Below the pieces are notes generated by a model, which did not search any database, was not told the DNA's origin, and saw only the letters and a list, made by a program, of their open reading frames with translations. Position numbers and translations under genes: made by a program. From assembly GCA_034433795.1 (NCBI GenBank), contig DAOUAE010000020.1:1-64000 (forward strand): DNA of 64,000 nt. The letters are read 5' to 3'. Position 1 is the stretch's first letter. Each line of letters begins with the position of its first letter. Shown here piece after piece: positions 8,948 through 18,034 of the stretch. The DNA is from DAOUAE01 sp034433795. Its GTDB lineage: Bacteria > Chloroflexota > UBA6077 > FW602-bin22 > DAOUAE01.

Positions 8948-9571
8948 ATGCAGCCTTTTACCCGCGTGACCGGCATCGTCGCCCCGCTCGACCGGGTGAA
9001 CGTGGACACTGACCAGATCATCCCCAAGCAGTTCCTGAAACGGATCGAGCGGACCGGCTTCGGTCAGTTCCTTTTCTACGACTGGCGCTACCTTGATGAT
9101 GGGCGACCGAACCCCGATTTCATTCTCAACCATCCCGGCTACCAGGGGGCCACGATTCTGGTGACCGGACGCAACTTCGGCTGTGGCTCCTCCCGCGAGC
9201 ACGCTCCCTGGGCCCTGCTCGACTACGGCTTCCGGGCGATCATCGCCCCCTCGTTCGCCGACATCTTCTACAACAACTGCTTCAAGAACGGCATGCTGCC
9301 GGTGACGCTGCCGGAGGAGACGGTCCGGCTCCTCATGGAACGGGCGCTGGCCCGCCCCGGCTACCGGGCCACCGTCGATCTGGAGGCCTGCCGCATCACC
9401 GACGAGGAGGGGCTGGAGGTCACCTTCACCATCGACCCCTTCCGCCGCTACTGTCTGCTGAACGGCCTCGACGACATCGGGCTGACGCTCCAGCACGAGG
9501 ACAAAATCCGCGCCTACGAAGAACGGATGCCTTCCTGGCGGCGCAGCCTGATCCGGTTGGAGGCGAGTTGA
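8948..9571 (+). CDS. leuD: 3-isopropylmalate dehydratase small subunit
   Basis: The 207-residue swivel subunit of isopropylmalate isomerase. It has N-V-D-T-D-Q-I-I-P near the start and the conserved [13 protein letters not shown] substrate-binding loop near residue 80. It follows leuC closely with TAGGAGA before the ATG. The stop TGA overlaps the ATG of the next gene (TGATG), so translation of the dehydrogenase is probably coupled to it. Confidence 0.95.
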   Translation: MQPFTRVTGIVAPLDRVNVDTDQIIPKQFLKRIERTGFGQFLFYDWRYLDDGRPNPDFILNHPGYQGATILVTGRNFGCGSSREHAPWALLDYGFRAIIAPSFADIFYNNCFKNGMLPVTLPEETVRLLMERALARPGYRATVDLEACRITDEEGLEVTFTIDPFRRYCLLNGLDDIGLTLQHEDKIRAYEERMPSWRRSLIRLEAS

Positions 9572-10611
9572 TGGCGCCGGTGACCGGGCAGACGATGTAC
9601 GCTGTGGTCCTGACCGGACCCGAGCGCCTGGAGGTCCAGGAGCAGCCGGTCCCGACCCCGGCAGCGGGCGAGGTCCTGGTGGCGGTCAGCGCCGTCGGCA
9701 TCTGCGGCAGCGACCTGCACGCCTTCCACGGCCAGCGGCCGGGGATGGAGCCTCCCGTCGTCCTGGGGCACGAGTGCGCCGGCGAGGTGGTGGCCGTCGG
9801 GCCGGGCGTCTCGCCCGATCTCGTCGGCCAGGCGGTGGCCGTCATCCCGATGGTCGCCTGCGGGGTCTGTCGCCTCTGCCGCCGGGGCTGGACCAACATC
9901 TGCCCCTACCGCCAGTTCATCGGCGGCAATCTGCCCGGCGGCTTCGCCCAGTACCTGCGGGCGCCGGTGCGCAACATCGTCCCCCTGCCCGCGGGACTGA
10001 CCGGCCCGGCCCGTGGGGTGGTCGAGCCGGTCTCGGTGATCGCCCATCTCTTTGACCGTCTGCTCACCGGTCTGCCCGGACCCACGGCGATCTTCGGCGC
10101 CGGATTCCTGGGGCTGGTCGCCCTTCAGGTCGCCCGCCGGACCGGCGTCCCGTTCGTCGCTATCAGCGATGTCCGGCCCGAACGGCTGGCTCTGGCGCGC
10201 GATCTGGGAGCCTCGCTGGTCATCGACAGCCGCACCGAGGACCCGGTGGCTGTCCTGCGCCAGCGGTTCGGCCCGGAAGGGGTCGAACTGGTCATCGACG
10301 CGGCCGGCATCACCGCCACCCGCCAGCAGGCGCTGGCCGTCGCCGGCCCGGGCGCCACGGTCGGGCTGCTGGGCTTTTCGGATATGGTCAGCCCGCTCGA
10401 CTTTGTCCATATCGTCCGCAAAGAGCTGCGGCTGGTCGCCACCTACGCCTCAACCGCCGAGGACTTTGAACGGGCGGCCGCCTGGCTGGCCACCGGCTTC
10501 ATCACCGTGGAGGAGCTGATCACGGCCCACCCCCTGCGCGAAGCGCCAGCGGTCCTGCCGGACCTGGTCGCCGGCCGGCGTCCGGTGGTCAAGGTCGTCC
10601 TGGTGCCCTGA
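9571..10611 (+). CDS. Zinc-dependent medium-chain alcohol dehydrogenase
   Basis: A 346-residue MDR-family dehydrogenase of the sorbitol/threonine-dehydrogenase type. It has catalytic-zinc C in G-I-C-G-S-D-x-H, the G-H-E motif and a four-cysteine structural-zinc lobe (C-G-V-C-R-L-C then C seven residues later). The G-A-G-F-L-G Rossmann loop is followed by D in I-S-D-V-R, which favours NAD(H). The start is ATG 9571, overlapping the leuD stop, with GGAGG 9 bases upstream. Placement behind leuCD is unusual. The substrate cannot be assigned and a leucine-pathway role is not implied by the family. Confidence 0.85.
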   Translation: MAPVTGQTMYAVVLTGPERLEVQEQPVPTPAAGEVLVAVSAVGICGSDLHAFHGQRPGMEPPVVLGHECAGEVVAVGPGVSPDLVGQAVAVIPMVACGVCRLCRRGWTNICPYRQFIGGNLPGGFAQYLRAPVRNIVPLPAGLTGPARGVVEPVSVIAHLFDRLLTGLPGPTAIFGAGFLGLVALQVARRTGVPFVAISDVRPERLALARDLGASLVIDSRTEDPVAVLRQRFGPEGVELVIDAAGITATRQQALAVAGPGATVGLLGFSDMVSPLDFVHIVRKELRLVATYASTAEDFERAAAWLATGFITVEELITAHPLREAPAVLPDLVAGRRPVVKVVLVP

Positions 10612-10656
10612 GGGCAGGGGCCGCCGGCGTCAATCTCGACTGCGGAGGAGTGCGCG

Positions 10657-11217
10657 TTGCCGGAGAACTGGAACGTCCTGCTGATCTTCACCGCGCTGGT
10701 CGTGGTCGGCGTTCTGCTGGCTATCGTCATTATCGCCGCCGAAGGAATCCTGGCCGCCGGGCGTCTGCGCGCCGGATTCCTCCGCTCGCTGACCGTCGCC
10801 ATCGCCACGCTGGTCGTCTTCTGGGGCAGCCTGGCCCTGGCGGCCACGACTGGCCTGGCCCAGCCGGCCGAACTGCCCAAGCCTGGCACCCCGGTGGCGG
10901 CCAAGCCCACGCCGGCTCCCGGCGCGCCGGGAGCCCCGGCCGGCAAGGAGGCCGCGGTCGCCCTCATCCAGGCCAAAGGCTGCGGGGGCTGCCACAAGAT
11001 CCCCGGCGTCCCCGGCGCGGTCGGGACGGTCGGGCCTGATCTGGCCGGGATCGGCAGCCGGCCCAAGATCGCCGGCGTCCTCGATAACAATCCCGAGAAC
11101 ATGAAGCGCTGGCTGCTCAATCCCCCGGCCGTCAAGCCCGGCACCGCCATGCCCAATCTGGGACTGACCGAGGAAGAGGCAGCGACCATCGCCGCCTACC
11201 TCAGCCAGTTGAAGTAA
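10657..11217 (+). CDS. Membrane-anchored class I c-type cytochrome
   Basis: 186 residues starting at TTG, with GGAGGAG 6 bases upstream. Two hydrophobic segments lie at about 7-28 and 45-65, then a Pro/Ala-rich linker (about 69-95). The haem domain has C109-x2-C112-H113 and the probable axial M165 in G-T-A-M-P. The architecture resembles the cytochrome tail of some oxidase subunit II proteins, but the cupredoxin part is absent. A role in extracytoplasmic electron transfer is inferred. It lies 45 bases behind the dehydrogenase with no promoter between them, so the two are probably cotranscribed. Confidence 0.8.
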   Translation: MPENWNVLLIFTALVVVGVLLAIVIIAAEGILAAGRLRAGFLRSLTVAIATLVVFWGSLALAATTGLAQPAELPKPGTPVAAKPTPAPGAPGAPAGKEAAVALIQAKGCGGCHKIPGVPGAVGTVGPDLAGIGSRPKIAGVLDNNPENMKRWLLNPPAVKPGTAMPNLGLTEEEAATIAAYLSQLK

Positions 11218-11254
11218 GACCCCCCGCCTGAACCAGCCGAGCGGGCCCCGGATT

Positions 11255-11263
11255 TGCTATACT
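11255..11263 (+). promoter_or_regulatory. Extended -10 promoter upstream of the glycosyltransferase gene
   Basis: TGCTATACT, a good extended -10, without a recognisable -35. Transcription would start near 11270, giving a leader of about 220 bases that begins with the hairpin at 11280-11314. Confidence 0.5.
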
Positions 11264-11279
11264 TACTCCTGAGGGATCA

Positions 11280-11314
11280 AACGGCCCGGGCGGGCGCGCT
11301 GCGCCCGGGCCGTT
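11280..11314 (+). other. Very strong GC hairpin in the glycosyltransferase leader
   Basis: A 13 bp perfect stem (11280-11292 with 11302-11314) with a 9-base loop. It has no U-run on either strand, so it is not a clear intrinsic terminator. It may act as an RNA-stability or factor-dependent termination element between the cytochrome gene and the glycosyltransferase. Confidence 0.4.
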
Positions 11315-11488
11315 CCCGTCTCGCCCGTCCCCCGTGGCGATCCAACCCCTGGGCTTCTGCCCACGCCGCCAACGCCACACGTACCGCCACCGTCAGGACC
11401 ACCAGGACGGGCCTGGCTGCCGGTCGCCTGAGAGCACCCGGGCCGGCCACAGTGTGGCGGCCGAATCCAGCACCGCGGAGGTGGACCG

Positions 11489-12619
11489 ATGCGGATCGCT
11501 CAACTGGCTCCCCTCTGGGAGCGGGTGCCCCCACCGGCCTACGGGGGCATCGAGATGGTCGTTTACCACCTGACGGAGGAACTCACCCGTCTGGGCCATC
11601 AGGTGACACTGTTCGCCTCGGGCGACTCCTGCACCTCGGCCGAACTGCGGTCGGTCTTCCCGCGCAGCCTGCGCACCGCCGACGATCTGCAGCACAAACT
11701 CCCCTACGACTGGCTGCACCACGCCGTCGCTCTGCGAGCGGCCGACGAGTTCGATATCATCCACAACCACGCCGGCGAACTGCCCATGGCGATGAGCCTG
11801 CTCATCCGCCGGCCGATGCTCAGCACCCTCCATGGCCTGGTCATCCCCGACACCCGCCTGGTCTGGGACTACTACCCCTGGTACTACAACACCCTCAGCC
11901 ACGCCGCCCGGCGGGCGATGCCCCCCGTCAAGTGCCCCAACTACCTGGGCGTGGTCTACAACGGCATCGACGTCGCCGCCTTCCCCTTCTCCCCGGTCAA
12001 AAGCGACTACCTGCTCTTCCTCAGCCGGATCGCCCCCGAGAAGGGCACCCACCTGGCCATCGAGATCGCCCGGCGGATCGGCTGCCGCCTGATCATCGCC
12101 GGCAAGGTCGACCCGGTCGACCGCGAGTACTACACGACGGTGATCAAGCCCCGGATCGACGGCGCTCTGGTCGAGTACGTCGGCGAGGCCACCCGCGAGC
12201 AGGCCAAAGACCTGCTGCAGAAGGCGCGCTGCCTTCTCCTGCCCCTCTGCTGGGAGGAGCCCTTCGGCCTGGTGATGGTCGAGGCCATGGCCTGCGGGAC
12301 ACCGGTGGTGGCGATGCGGCGGGGAGCAGCCCCCGAACTGGTGATCGAGGGCGTCACCGGCTTCCTGGGCGATTCGGTGGACGATCTCTGTCGGGCCATT
12401 CCTCAGGTCGAGACCCTCGACCCGGTCCGCTGCCGTCAGCACGTGGCCGAGAACTTCTCGGTCCAGCGCATGGTCCAGGGCTACCTCCGGCTCTACGAGC
12501 AGATCCTGGCCGCCCACCCCCGGTCGCCAGCGCCCGCCATCACCGCGGCGCGACCGGCCGACGGCCAGCCCGCTCCCACCGTCGCCGGACGGACCGGCCT
12601 GAGCCGAACGCACCCCTAA
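11489..12619 (+). CDS. Glycosyltransferase, GT4 family
   Basis: A 376-residue GT-B fold retaining glycosyltransferase. The N-terminal acceptor domain has P-x-x-Y-G-G-I-E, typical of GT4 enzymes that use nucleotide sugars. The C-terminal domain has R-I-A-P-E-K-G near residue 177 and the donor-binding E-P-F-G-L-V-M-V-E-A-M-A-C-G-T-P-V-V block (an E-x7-E motif) near 255-275. The last 30 residues are Pro/Ala rich and probably disordered. GGAGG lies upstream of the ATG. It may make cell-surface or compatible-solute glycosides; nearby polysaccharide-type genes favour the surface, but this is inference. Confidence 0.85.
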   Translation: MRIAQLAPLWERVPPPAYGGIEMVVYHLTEELTRLGHQVTLFASGDSCTSAELRSVFPRSLRTADDLQHKLPYDWLHHAVALRAADEFDIIHNHAGELPMAMSLLIRRPMLSTLHGLVIPDTRLVWDYYPWYYNTLSHAARRAMPPVKCPNYLGVVYNGIDVAAFPFSPVKSDYLLFLSRIAPEKGTHLAIEIARRIGCRLIIAGKVDPVDREYYTTVIKPRIDGALVEYVGEATREQAKDLLQKARCLLLPLCWEEPFGLVMVEAMACGTPVVAMRRGAAPELVIEGVTGFLGDSVDDLCRAIPQVETLDPVRCRQHVAENFSVQRMVQGYLRLYEQILAAHPRSPAPAITAARPADGQPAPTVAGRTGLSRTHP

Positions 12620-12710
12620 ACCCGGCGTCGCCCGGCGGGCCGGCCCTCAGCTGGCACCGGCCTTGCTCTCCAGCCCGCCGATGCGGACGCCTAGCGAGGA
12701 GCTGAACACC

Positions 12711-12941
12711 GTGACCGCTCGCTCCGAGAGAAAGATTCTCAACCGCTCGCTCCTGGAGAGCGTCACCTACGCTGATCTCTGCCAGGCGCTGGCCAGCGGT
12801 CAGATTCCGGCCCAGGTTCAGGATGATGCCTATCTCATCGCCCGGCGGGACCTGCTGGCCTTCTTCCTGGCGCGCACCCTTCCCCTGGCAGCCGTGGCCA
12901 GTCCCCGGCCCGCCCGCCGGCTGGCCCGGCGGGCCAGCTAG
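12711..12941 (+). CDS. Small uncharacterised protein (76 residues)
   Basis: GTG at 12711 follows a GAGGAG site by about 9 bases. The product begins with a basic, polar helix (T-A-R-S-E-R-K-I-L-N-R-S-L-L-E-S-V-T-Y), continues with Y-A-D-L-C-Q-A-L-A-S-G-Q-I-P, and ends in an Arg/Ala-rich tail. No domain is recognised. An upstream ATG at 12681 would add ten residues but lacks a ribosome site. Codon use is normal for the region. The 196 bases after it, up to the convergent membrane gene, show nothing I can identify. Confidence 0.5.
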   Translation: MTARSERKILNRSLLESVTYADLCQALASGQIPAQVQDDAYLIARRDLLAFFLARTLPLAAVASPRPARRLARRAS

Positions 12942-13137
12942 CCCGCCGGCTCACCGCGCAACCAGCCCATAAACCCGCCACCGCACGACCATCCCGGCCG
13001 CGCCGCCAGGGGAAGGCCGGGCGCACCCATCTTTTCTCTCGCCCCGGAGCCCTCTGGCCTGGCAGCCCGCGACGCCGGCCGGCCTTCACTGTCGATACAC
13101 GATACGCCGGCCACGGTCGCCCGATCGGGCCGGTCGG

Positions 13138-14583
13138 TCAAGGATTTTCGGTCGACGGCCTGCTGTCGGCACTGGCCAGCCGAGCGGCGGTCACGGCCGT
13201 GGCGGCCAGCAGCCAGAAGAGGGCGGCCGCGTGCGGGAAGCGGATGTTGAAGAAATGATGGTCGAAGAGGCCAGCTGTCAGGGCCGCCGTCAGCCCGGCC
13301 AGACTGGCCAGCCCCAGCGCCCGGAGGCGTGGATCAGGAGCGGCCCGCAGGGCTGGCAGGCTGGGGAGAAAGACCAGGAGCACCACGGCCAGGAACACGG
13401 CCAGCCCGATAAGCCCCATCTGCTCGGCGATCATCAGGTAAACGTTCGAGACGCCGATATAAAGGTCGACGTTCGGCGCCTTTTCAAAGCCCACCCCGAA
13501 CCACGGGTACTGGCTGATCAGCCGGAGGGCATCCTTGATCTCGCCCAGACGCATCGCCGCCGCCCGGTCGCGCGCCGCCAGCCCCGACTCCAGATGCTCC
13601 AGGAAGCGCTCCTCCCGCACCGTGCCGGTGACAAAGAGCAGGCCGAAGAGCCCGAAAAGCCCCCAGAGCCGTCGGTCGCGCAGGGTGGCCAGAAAGAGAA
13701 TGCCCCCGACCAGGCCCAGCCAGGAGCCGCGCGAGAAGGTCAGGAGCAGACAGGGCAGGATCGCCCCCAACGCTCCCAGCAGCCAGAGGCGAAAGCGACG
13801 GTAGGCCGGATCGAGCAGGAGGGCGACGGCCACCGCGCCGGCCAGGGCCAGCATGGCTCCGAAGACGTTCGGGTCGATCGAGGTGCCGATCGCGCGCTCC
13901 GTCTGGGTGCCGGCGATGAACCGCAGGGCCTGGGCGGCCGGCGGATAGCCGAAGGGGCGAAGCAGACCGAGCAGACGGGCGCTGGTCTCGTTGGGCAGGA
14001 GATAGAGGCCGAGGCCGATGAGGGCCGCCAGGGCGGCGGTCGCCACGAAAAAGAGCAGCAGTCGTTCGAGATCGGCCGCGGATCGAACCAGGTTCACCAC
14101 CGTGAAGTAGAAGAGCAGGCTGTTCAGGAGCTTCAGAAAGAGCCGGAGCGTCTCGGCCGACTCGCCGTAGCCGCTGCCCAGGACATAGGCGGTGACAGCG
14201 ACGCCGATGAGCCCCAGGAGCCCCACCCCCGGCGGGGTGATCACCAGCCGCTCGTCACGGCGGAGCAGACGCAGCAGGACCACCACCAGGAGCGCGGTCA
14301 GCGCGAGGTCCAGGAACGTCAGCCGGACCGGGCCCAACGGAACCGGCAGAACCCCGAAGGGAAACAGGGTGATAATCGCGATGACCAGCGGCAGCCCCGA
14401 ACCCGCCCAGCGGAGGAGCAGAGCCAGGCCCAGACCGGTCAGGAGGGCCAGCCCCAGGAGAAGCGGCGAGAGCCCGACGACCGCCAGCCCCAGACCGATC
14501 CCCACGAGCAGGGCCAGCCCTGCCTCCGCCGGCCGCCGCCAGCGGCCCGGCCGGGCCAGAGTCGTGGTCAGGGCCACTCGCAC
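13138..14583 (-). CDS. O-antigen ligase / polymerase-like membrane protein
   Basis: 481 residues with about a dozen hydrophobic segments over the whole length. A large extracytoplasmic loop near residues 310-370 contains R-D-R-A-A-A-M-R-L and P-W-F-G-V-G-F, as in the Wzy_C/WaaL family that transfers or polymerises lipid-linked glycans. The GTG start at 14583 has GGAG 7 bases upstream and overlaps the 3' end of the HAD gene by 16 bases, so the pair is translationally coupled. Together with the GT4 gene it suggests surface-glycan assembly. Whether it is a ligase, a polymerase or a different bactoprenol-glycan enzyme cannot be told. Confidence 0.78.
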   Translation of the reverse strand: MRVALTTTLARPGRWRRPAEAGLALLVGIGLGLAVVGLSPLLLGLALLTGLGLALLLRWAGSGLPLVIAIITLFPFGVLPVPLGPVRLTFLDLALTALLVVVLLRLLRRDERLVITPPGVGLLGLIGVAVTAYVLGSGYGESAETLRLFLKLLNSLLFYFTVVNLVRSAADLERLLLFFVATAALAALIGLGLYLLPNETSARLLGLLRPFGYPPAAQALRFIAGTQTERAIGTSIDPNVFGAMLALAGAVAVALLLDPAYRRFRLWLLGALGAILPCLLLTFSRGSWLGLVGGILFLATLRDRRLWGLFGLFGLLFVTGTVREERFLEHLESGLAARDRAAAMRLGEIKDALRLISQYPWFGVGFEKAPNVDLYIGVSNVYLMIAEQMGLIGLAVFLAVVLLVFLPSLPALRAAPDPRLRALGLASLAGLTAALTAGLFDHHFFNIRFPHAAALFWLLAATAVTAARLASADSRPSTENP

Positions 14584-15278
14584 GACACCACTCCCTCCGG
14601 CCCCCCCACCTCACGCTGGCGCTCCGCGACCACGGCCAGGAGCCGCTCCAGCGGGAGATCGGCCAGCGAGGGGACGACGAGGTCGGCGTGGTCGAAGGTC
14701 AGCTGCCCGGTCAGCCCGTTGGGGACGGCCACACAGAAGAGACCCGCCCGCTTGGCCGCCAGGACGCCATTGGGCGAGTCTTCGAGGGCCACGGCCTGGC
14801 GCGGGGAGACTCCCAGGGCGGCCAATGCCGCCTGATAGAGGTCGGGCGCCGGCTTGGTCTGGGCGACGTCGTCGGCGCAGCGCAGGCAGTCGAAGAACGG
14901 CCGGAGATCCCGCTGCCGCAGGTGTCCTTCCACCCAGGCGCGGGAGGAGCTGGAGGCCACCGCCAGCCGGAGGCCTCGCCGGCGGGCCGCCTGCAGGTAC
15001 TCCACGACCCCCGGCCGGAGCGGCTGGGCGGCGATCAGGGCGTCGCAGCGCTGGCGGTGGCGGGCCCGCAGGGCCGCCCGGTCAAGCGACCGCCCGATCC
15101 GGGCCTCCAGGTAGGCCACCGGGTCGAAGGCGCCGTGGCCCCGGCCGATGCAGTCGGCCCAGACCGGGAGCGGGAGCTGGGCCCCGTAGTCCTGGTAGAT
15201 CTCCTGCCAGGCCTGGTAGTCCGGCCCCTCGGTGTCGAGGATCAAACCATCGAAGTCGAAGATAAGCGCCCGGATCAT
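14568..15278 (-). CDS. HAD-superfamily phosphatase, beta-phosphoglucomutase-like
   Basis: 236 residues with all HAD motifs: motif I D-F-D-G-L-I-L-D-T-E at the N-terminus (nucleophile D8, acid/base D10), motif II S-S-S around residue 112, motif III K in T-K-P-A-P-D, and motif IV E-D-S-P-N-G. A helical C1 cap follows motif I. This is the PGMB / 2-deoxyglucose-6-phosphatase-like group, with sugar phosphates or phosphoglycolate as possible substrates. ATG 15278 is preceded by GAGGAG; a GTG four codons upstream is weaker. Confidence 0.85.
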   Translation of the reverse strand: MIRALIFDFDGLILDTEGPDYQAWQEIYQDYGAQLPLPVWADCIGRGHGAFDPVAYLEARIGRSLDRAALRARHRQRCDALIAAQPLRPGVVEYLQAARRRGLRLAVASSSSRAWVEGHLRQRDLRPFFDCLRCADDVAQTKPAPDLYQAALAALGVSPRQAVALEDSPNGVLAAKRAGLFCVAVPNGLTGQLTFDHADLVVPSLADLPLERLLAVVAERQREVGGPEGVVSCEWP

Positions 15279-15309
15279 CGGTCTCCTCACGCGGCCTGGT
15301 GCCGGGATA

Positions 15310-15318
15310 ATGATAGCA
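15310..15318 (-). promoter_or_regulatory. Possible extended -10 promoter of the HAD gene
   Basis: TGCTATCAT on the minus strand, about 32 bases before the start codon. No good -35 is visible. Confidence 0.4.
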
Positions 15319-15395
15319 CGCCGCCGGCTCCCCGGTCTCGACCATCGCCCTGGCCACCGGTTCGGGAAGGCCAGAGGCCCCGGCGGGCGGATTGC

Positions 15396-15434
15396 GCAAA
15401 AAGCCCGGCCCCGCCGGGCGAGCGGGGCCGGGCT
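15396..15434 (-). terminator. Intrinsic terminator of the sugar ABC operon
   Basis: A 12 bp perfect GC stem (15402-15413 with 15423-15434) is followed on the minus strand by five T, 21 bases after the binding-protein stop codon. Confidence 0.85.
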
Positions 15435-15455
15435 GGCGCCGGACAGGCGGGCGGG

Positions 15456-17021
15456 CTAGTCTTTCGGCATCGTGTCCTTGAACTGGTTGTAGATGCCGTT
15501 GACCACCTCGTCCATGCGCTTGGCCACGACCTGGGTGATGAGGTCCTTGGCCGTCCGGGCGTTGCTCTGCCAGAGCGGCTGGATCTCCTGCGAGTAGGTG
15601 TCCCAGATCTTGGGGTGCTGGAGGAAGATGTGGTCGGGCGACTCCTGCGACCGCTCCTTCTTGATGGCGCCGGTCGTGAGCTTGCGCAGGTCCTCGATGC
15701 TCTGGCCGGTGTATTCGGAGACGCGCTTGAGCCAGGCGTCGAGCGAGGCGCGCGGCGTGGGCGGGGTCCCGCTGTGGAGCGAGTACTTGGTGGTGGCCTC
15801 GACGCTGGTCAGGACCTTCATGACCTCCCAGGCCGCGTCCTTGTTCTGCGACCAGCGGCCCATGATCCAGAAGTCGTTGAAGTTGATGTTCTTGTTGGTC
15901 TTGGCCCGGGGCAGGGCGGCGTAGCCGATCTTGAAGTCCTTGATGTCCGAGGTCGTCCAGAAGAGCCAGCCACCGTCCATCTCCATCGCCACCCGGCCGG
16001 TCTTGAACGGAGCCGCCAGCTGGGTCAGCCCCTGATCGATGGCCGGATCGGGGTTGACCTTGTACTTGAAGATGAGGTCCTGCCTGAACTGGTGGCTGTC
16101 GATGACCTCGGGGCTGTTGAAATTGGTCTTGGGGGCGATGAAGTTGGTGTAGTGCTCGGGCAGCCAGGCGTCGCCGCCCCAGAGATAGGGGTAGCTGGTC
16201 ATCTGGGCCCAGAGCTGCATCCGCACGCCGTACTGGCCATCGGGCTTGCCGTAGTTCTTGGTGAGTTTCATGGCCAGGTCGAGCATCTTCTCCATGGTCC
16301 AGGACTCATCTTCCCAGTCCACTGGCGGATATTCCAGCCCGGCCTGGTCGAAGAGGTTCTTGTTGTAGACCATAATGGAGCCGAAGGTCGTCAGCTGCGA
16401 GATACCGTAGTACTTGCCGCGGATCTTGTAGATATCCATCAGGCCGGGCTGGAAGTAGTTCTCCACATCCCACTGGTCGGCCTTGATGTACGGCGTGAGA
16501 TCCTGCGGCAGGCCCCGCCACCAGTAGTCGTAGTAGTTGCCGCCGAAGCCCCAGATCTCCAGCGACTGGTTGGCCGCCGCCATCGCGTTGATCTTGGGGA
16601 TGTACTGGGCGCCGGGCACGATGATCCGCTCGATCTGCACGTTCGGCAGCTGCTGCTTGATCATCGGCTCGAAGATCTCTTCCTGGCCCTTGTTCTCCTG
16701 CGGCGTGCTGCGGACCAGCCAGACGACCTTCCCGCTCACCGTCTTCTTAATGGGCGGGAAGTTCACGCCGGCCACCGGCTTGGCCACCTCGACCGGCTTG
16801 GCGGCGGCCGCCGGGGTCGGGGTCGGCTGGGCTGGCTGGGCCGGCTTGGCCGGCGCCGGGGTGGGCGTCGGCTGCGCGGCCGGCTTGGGGGCCTCGGCCG
16901 GCTTGGCGGGGGCCGGGGTCGGCGTGGGCGCCGGGGCCGGCGCACAGGCCGCGGCCAGGAGCCCCAGACCCGCCAGGCTCAGACCGGTGACGAACCGACG
17001 ACGAGACACAGACTGCGGCAT
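15456..17021 (-). CDS. Sugar ABC transporter substrate-binding lipoprotein
   Basis: 521 residues of the extracellular solute-binding family 1. The N-terminus combines a twin-arginine-like S-R-R-R-F-V motif with a lipobox ending L-A-A-A-C (C26), so it is probably a Tat-exported lipoprotein. A long Pro/Ala/Thr linker of about 55 residues with Lys follows and precedes the binding domain. Aromatic-rich stretches (Y-Y-D-Y-W-W, W-L-F-W) are usual for carbohydrate pockets. ATG 17021 is used; a GTG or ATG seven codons upstream is possible. It is the last gene of the permease operon. The ligand is unknown; an oligosaccharide fits with nearby glycosidases. Confidence 0.88.
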   Translation of the reverse strand: MPQSVSRRRFVTGLSLAGLGLLAAACAPAPAPTPTPAPAKPAEAPKPAAQPTPTPAPAKPAQPAQPTPTPAAAAKPVEVAKPVAGVNFPPIKKTVSGKVVWLVRSTPQENKGQEEIFEPMIKQQLPNVQIERIIVPGAQYIPKINAMAAANQSLEIWGFGGNYYDYWWRGLPQDLTPYIKADQWDVENYFQPGLMDIYKIRGKYYGISQLTTFGSIMVYNKNLFDQAGLEYPPVDWEDESWTMEKMLDLAMKLTKNYGKPDGQYGVRMQLWAQMTSYPYLWGGDAWLPEHYTNFIAPKTNFNSPEVIDSHQFRQDLIFKYKVNPDPAIDQGLTQLAAPFKTGRVAMEMDGGWLFWTTSDIKDFKIGYAALPRAKTNKNINFNDFWIMGRWSQNKDAAWEVMKVLTSVEATTKYSLHSGTPPTPRASLDAWLKRVSEYTGQSIEDLRKLTTGAIKKERSQESPDHIFLQHPKIWDTYSQEIQPLWQSNARTAKDLITQVVAKRMDEVVNGIYNQFKDTMPKD

Positions 17022-17131
17022 ACCTAACACCACTCCCCTCACGTTTTTGGTACGGTACCACCCCTCTGAAAGCCCCGCAGGGCCCTTTGGAGCCGCCGGT
17101 CAGACCTCTCCAGGCCGGGGTCAACGGCTTT

Positions 17132-18034
17132 TTAGCCCTTGACCCCGGTGATCACCACCCCCTGAATGAAGTAGCGCTGGAGCAGGAAGAAGAGCGTCAC
17201 CACCGGGATCAGCATCACCAGCGCGGCGGCCATCAGCAGGTTGTACGGCGTGCCGCCGTAGACCGCCTGGAAGAACGAGAGGGCCACAGCCGCCGTGCGG
17301 TTCCCCGGCGAGTTCAGGTAGATAAGGGGCCGCAGGAAGTCGTTCCAGTTGAACGTGAAGGCCCCGATCAGCACCACGATGATGGCCGGCTGGATCTGCG
17401 GCAGGTGGATCTGGAAGAGGATGCGCAGGGGTCCGGCCCCGTCGATCTTGGCCGCCTCGTCCATCGCCAGCGGGATGGTGGTGAAGAACTGGCGGAGCAG
17501 GAAGATGTGGAAGGCGCTGCCGAACCAGGGCGGGAGAATCAGCGGCCAGAAGGTGTCGACCATGCCCAGGCGGGCGAAGCCCAGATACTCCGGCACCAGC
17601 CGGACCGCGTAGGGGATCATCAGCGTCGAGAGCATCGCCATAAAGAGCAGGTTCTTCCCCGGCGCCCGGAAACGGGCGAACCCGTAGGCCACAAAGAGCG
17701 CCGAGAGCGCGTCGCCGATGGCCGCCGCCACCGCCACCTTCAGCGAGTTGCCGAAGACGATCGTCCATTTCATGAAATTCAGCGCCTCAGGATAGTTCTC
17801 CCAGCGCGGCTGGTACTCGATGTAAGGGAACCATTTCAAGGGCAGAAGGAAGGTGTTCCCACTGTCCTTGAGCGAGGTGATGAACATGAAGTAGACCGGG
17901 AAGAGCATAGCGATCGAGCCAACCGCCACCAGGAACGTACAGAAGGCGATCCAGAGCGTGTGACGCACACTCTTCCGCTGGATAAAGGCAACCGGACGAG
18001 CCTGAAGTCGTTCAAGCTGGGTGACCTCGATCAT
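17132..18034 (-). CDS. Carbohydrate ABC transporter permease, MalG-type
   Basis: A 300-residue inner-membrane permease with six predicted helices. The EAA loop that contacts the ATPase is E-A-A-K-I-D-G-A-G near residue 190, followed by I-H-L-P. Its ATG overlaps the stop of the upstream permease (ATGA). It ends about 110 bases before the binding-protein gene. No ATPase gene is in the operon, so a shared MsmK/MalK-type ATPase encoded elsewhere is likely. Confidence 0.92.
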   Translation of the reverse strand: MIEVTQLERLQARPVAFIQRKSVRHTLWIAFCTFLVAVGSIAMLFPVYFMFITSLKDSGNTFLLPLKWFPYIEYQPRWENYPEALNFMKWTIVFGNSLKVAVAAAIGDALSALFVAYGFARFRAPGKNLLFMAMLSTLMIPYAVRLVPEYLGFARLGMVDTFWPLILPPWFGSAFHIFLLRQFFTTIPLAMDEAAKIDGAGPLRILFQIHLPQIQPAIIVVLIGAFTFNWNDFLRPLIYLNSPGNRTAAVALSFFQAVYGGTPYNLLMAAALVMLIPVVTLFFLLQRYFIQGVVITGVKG

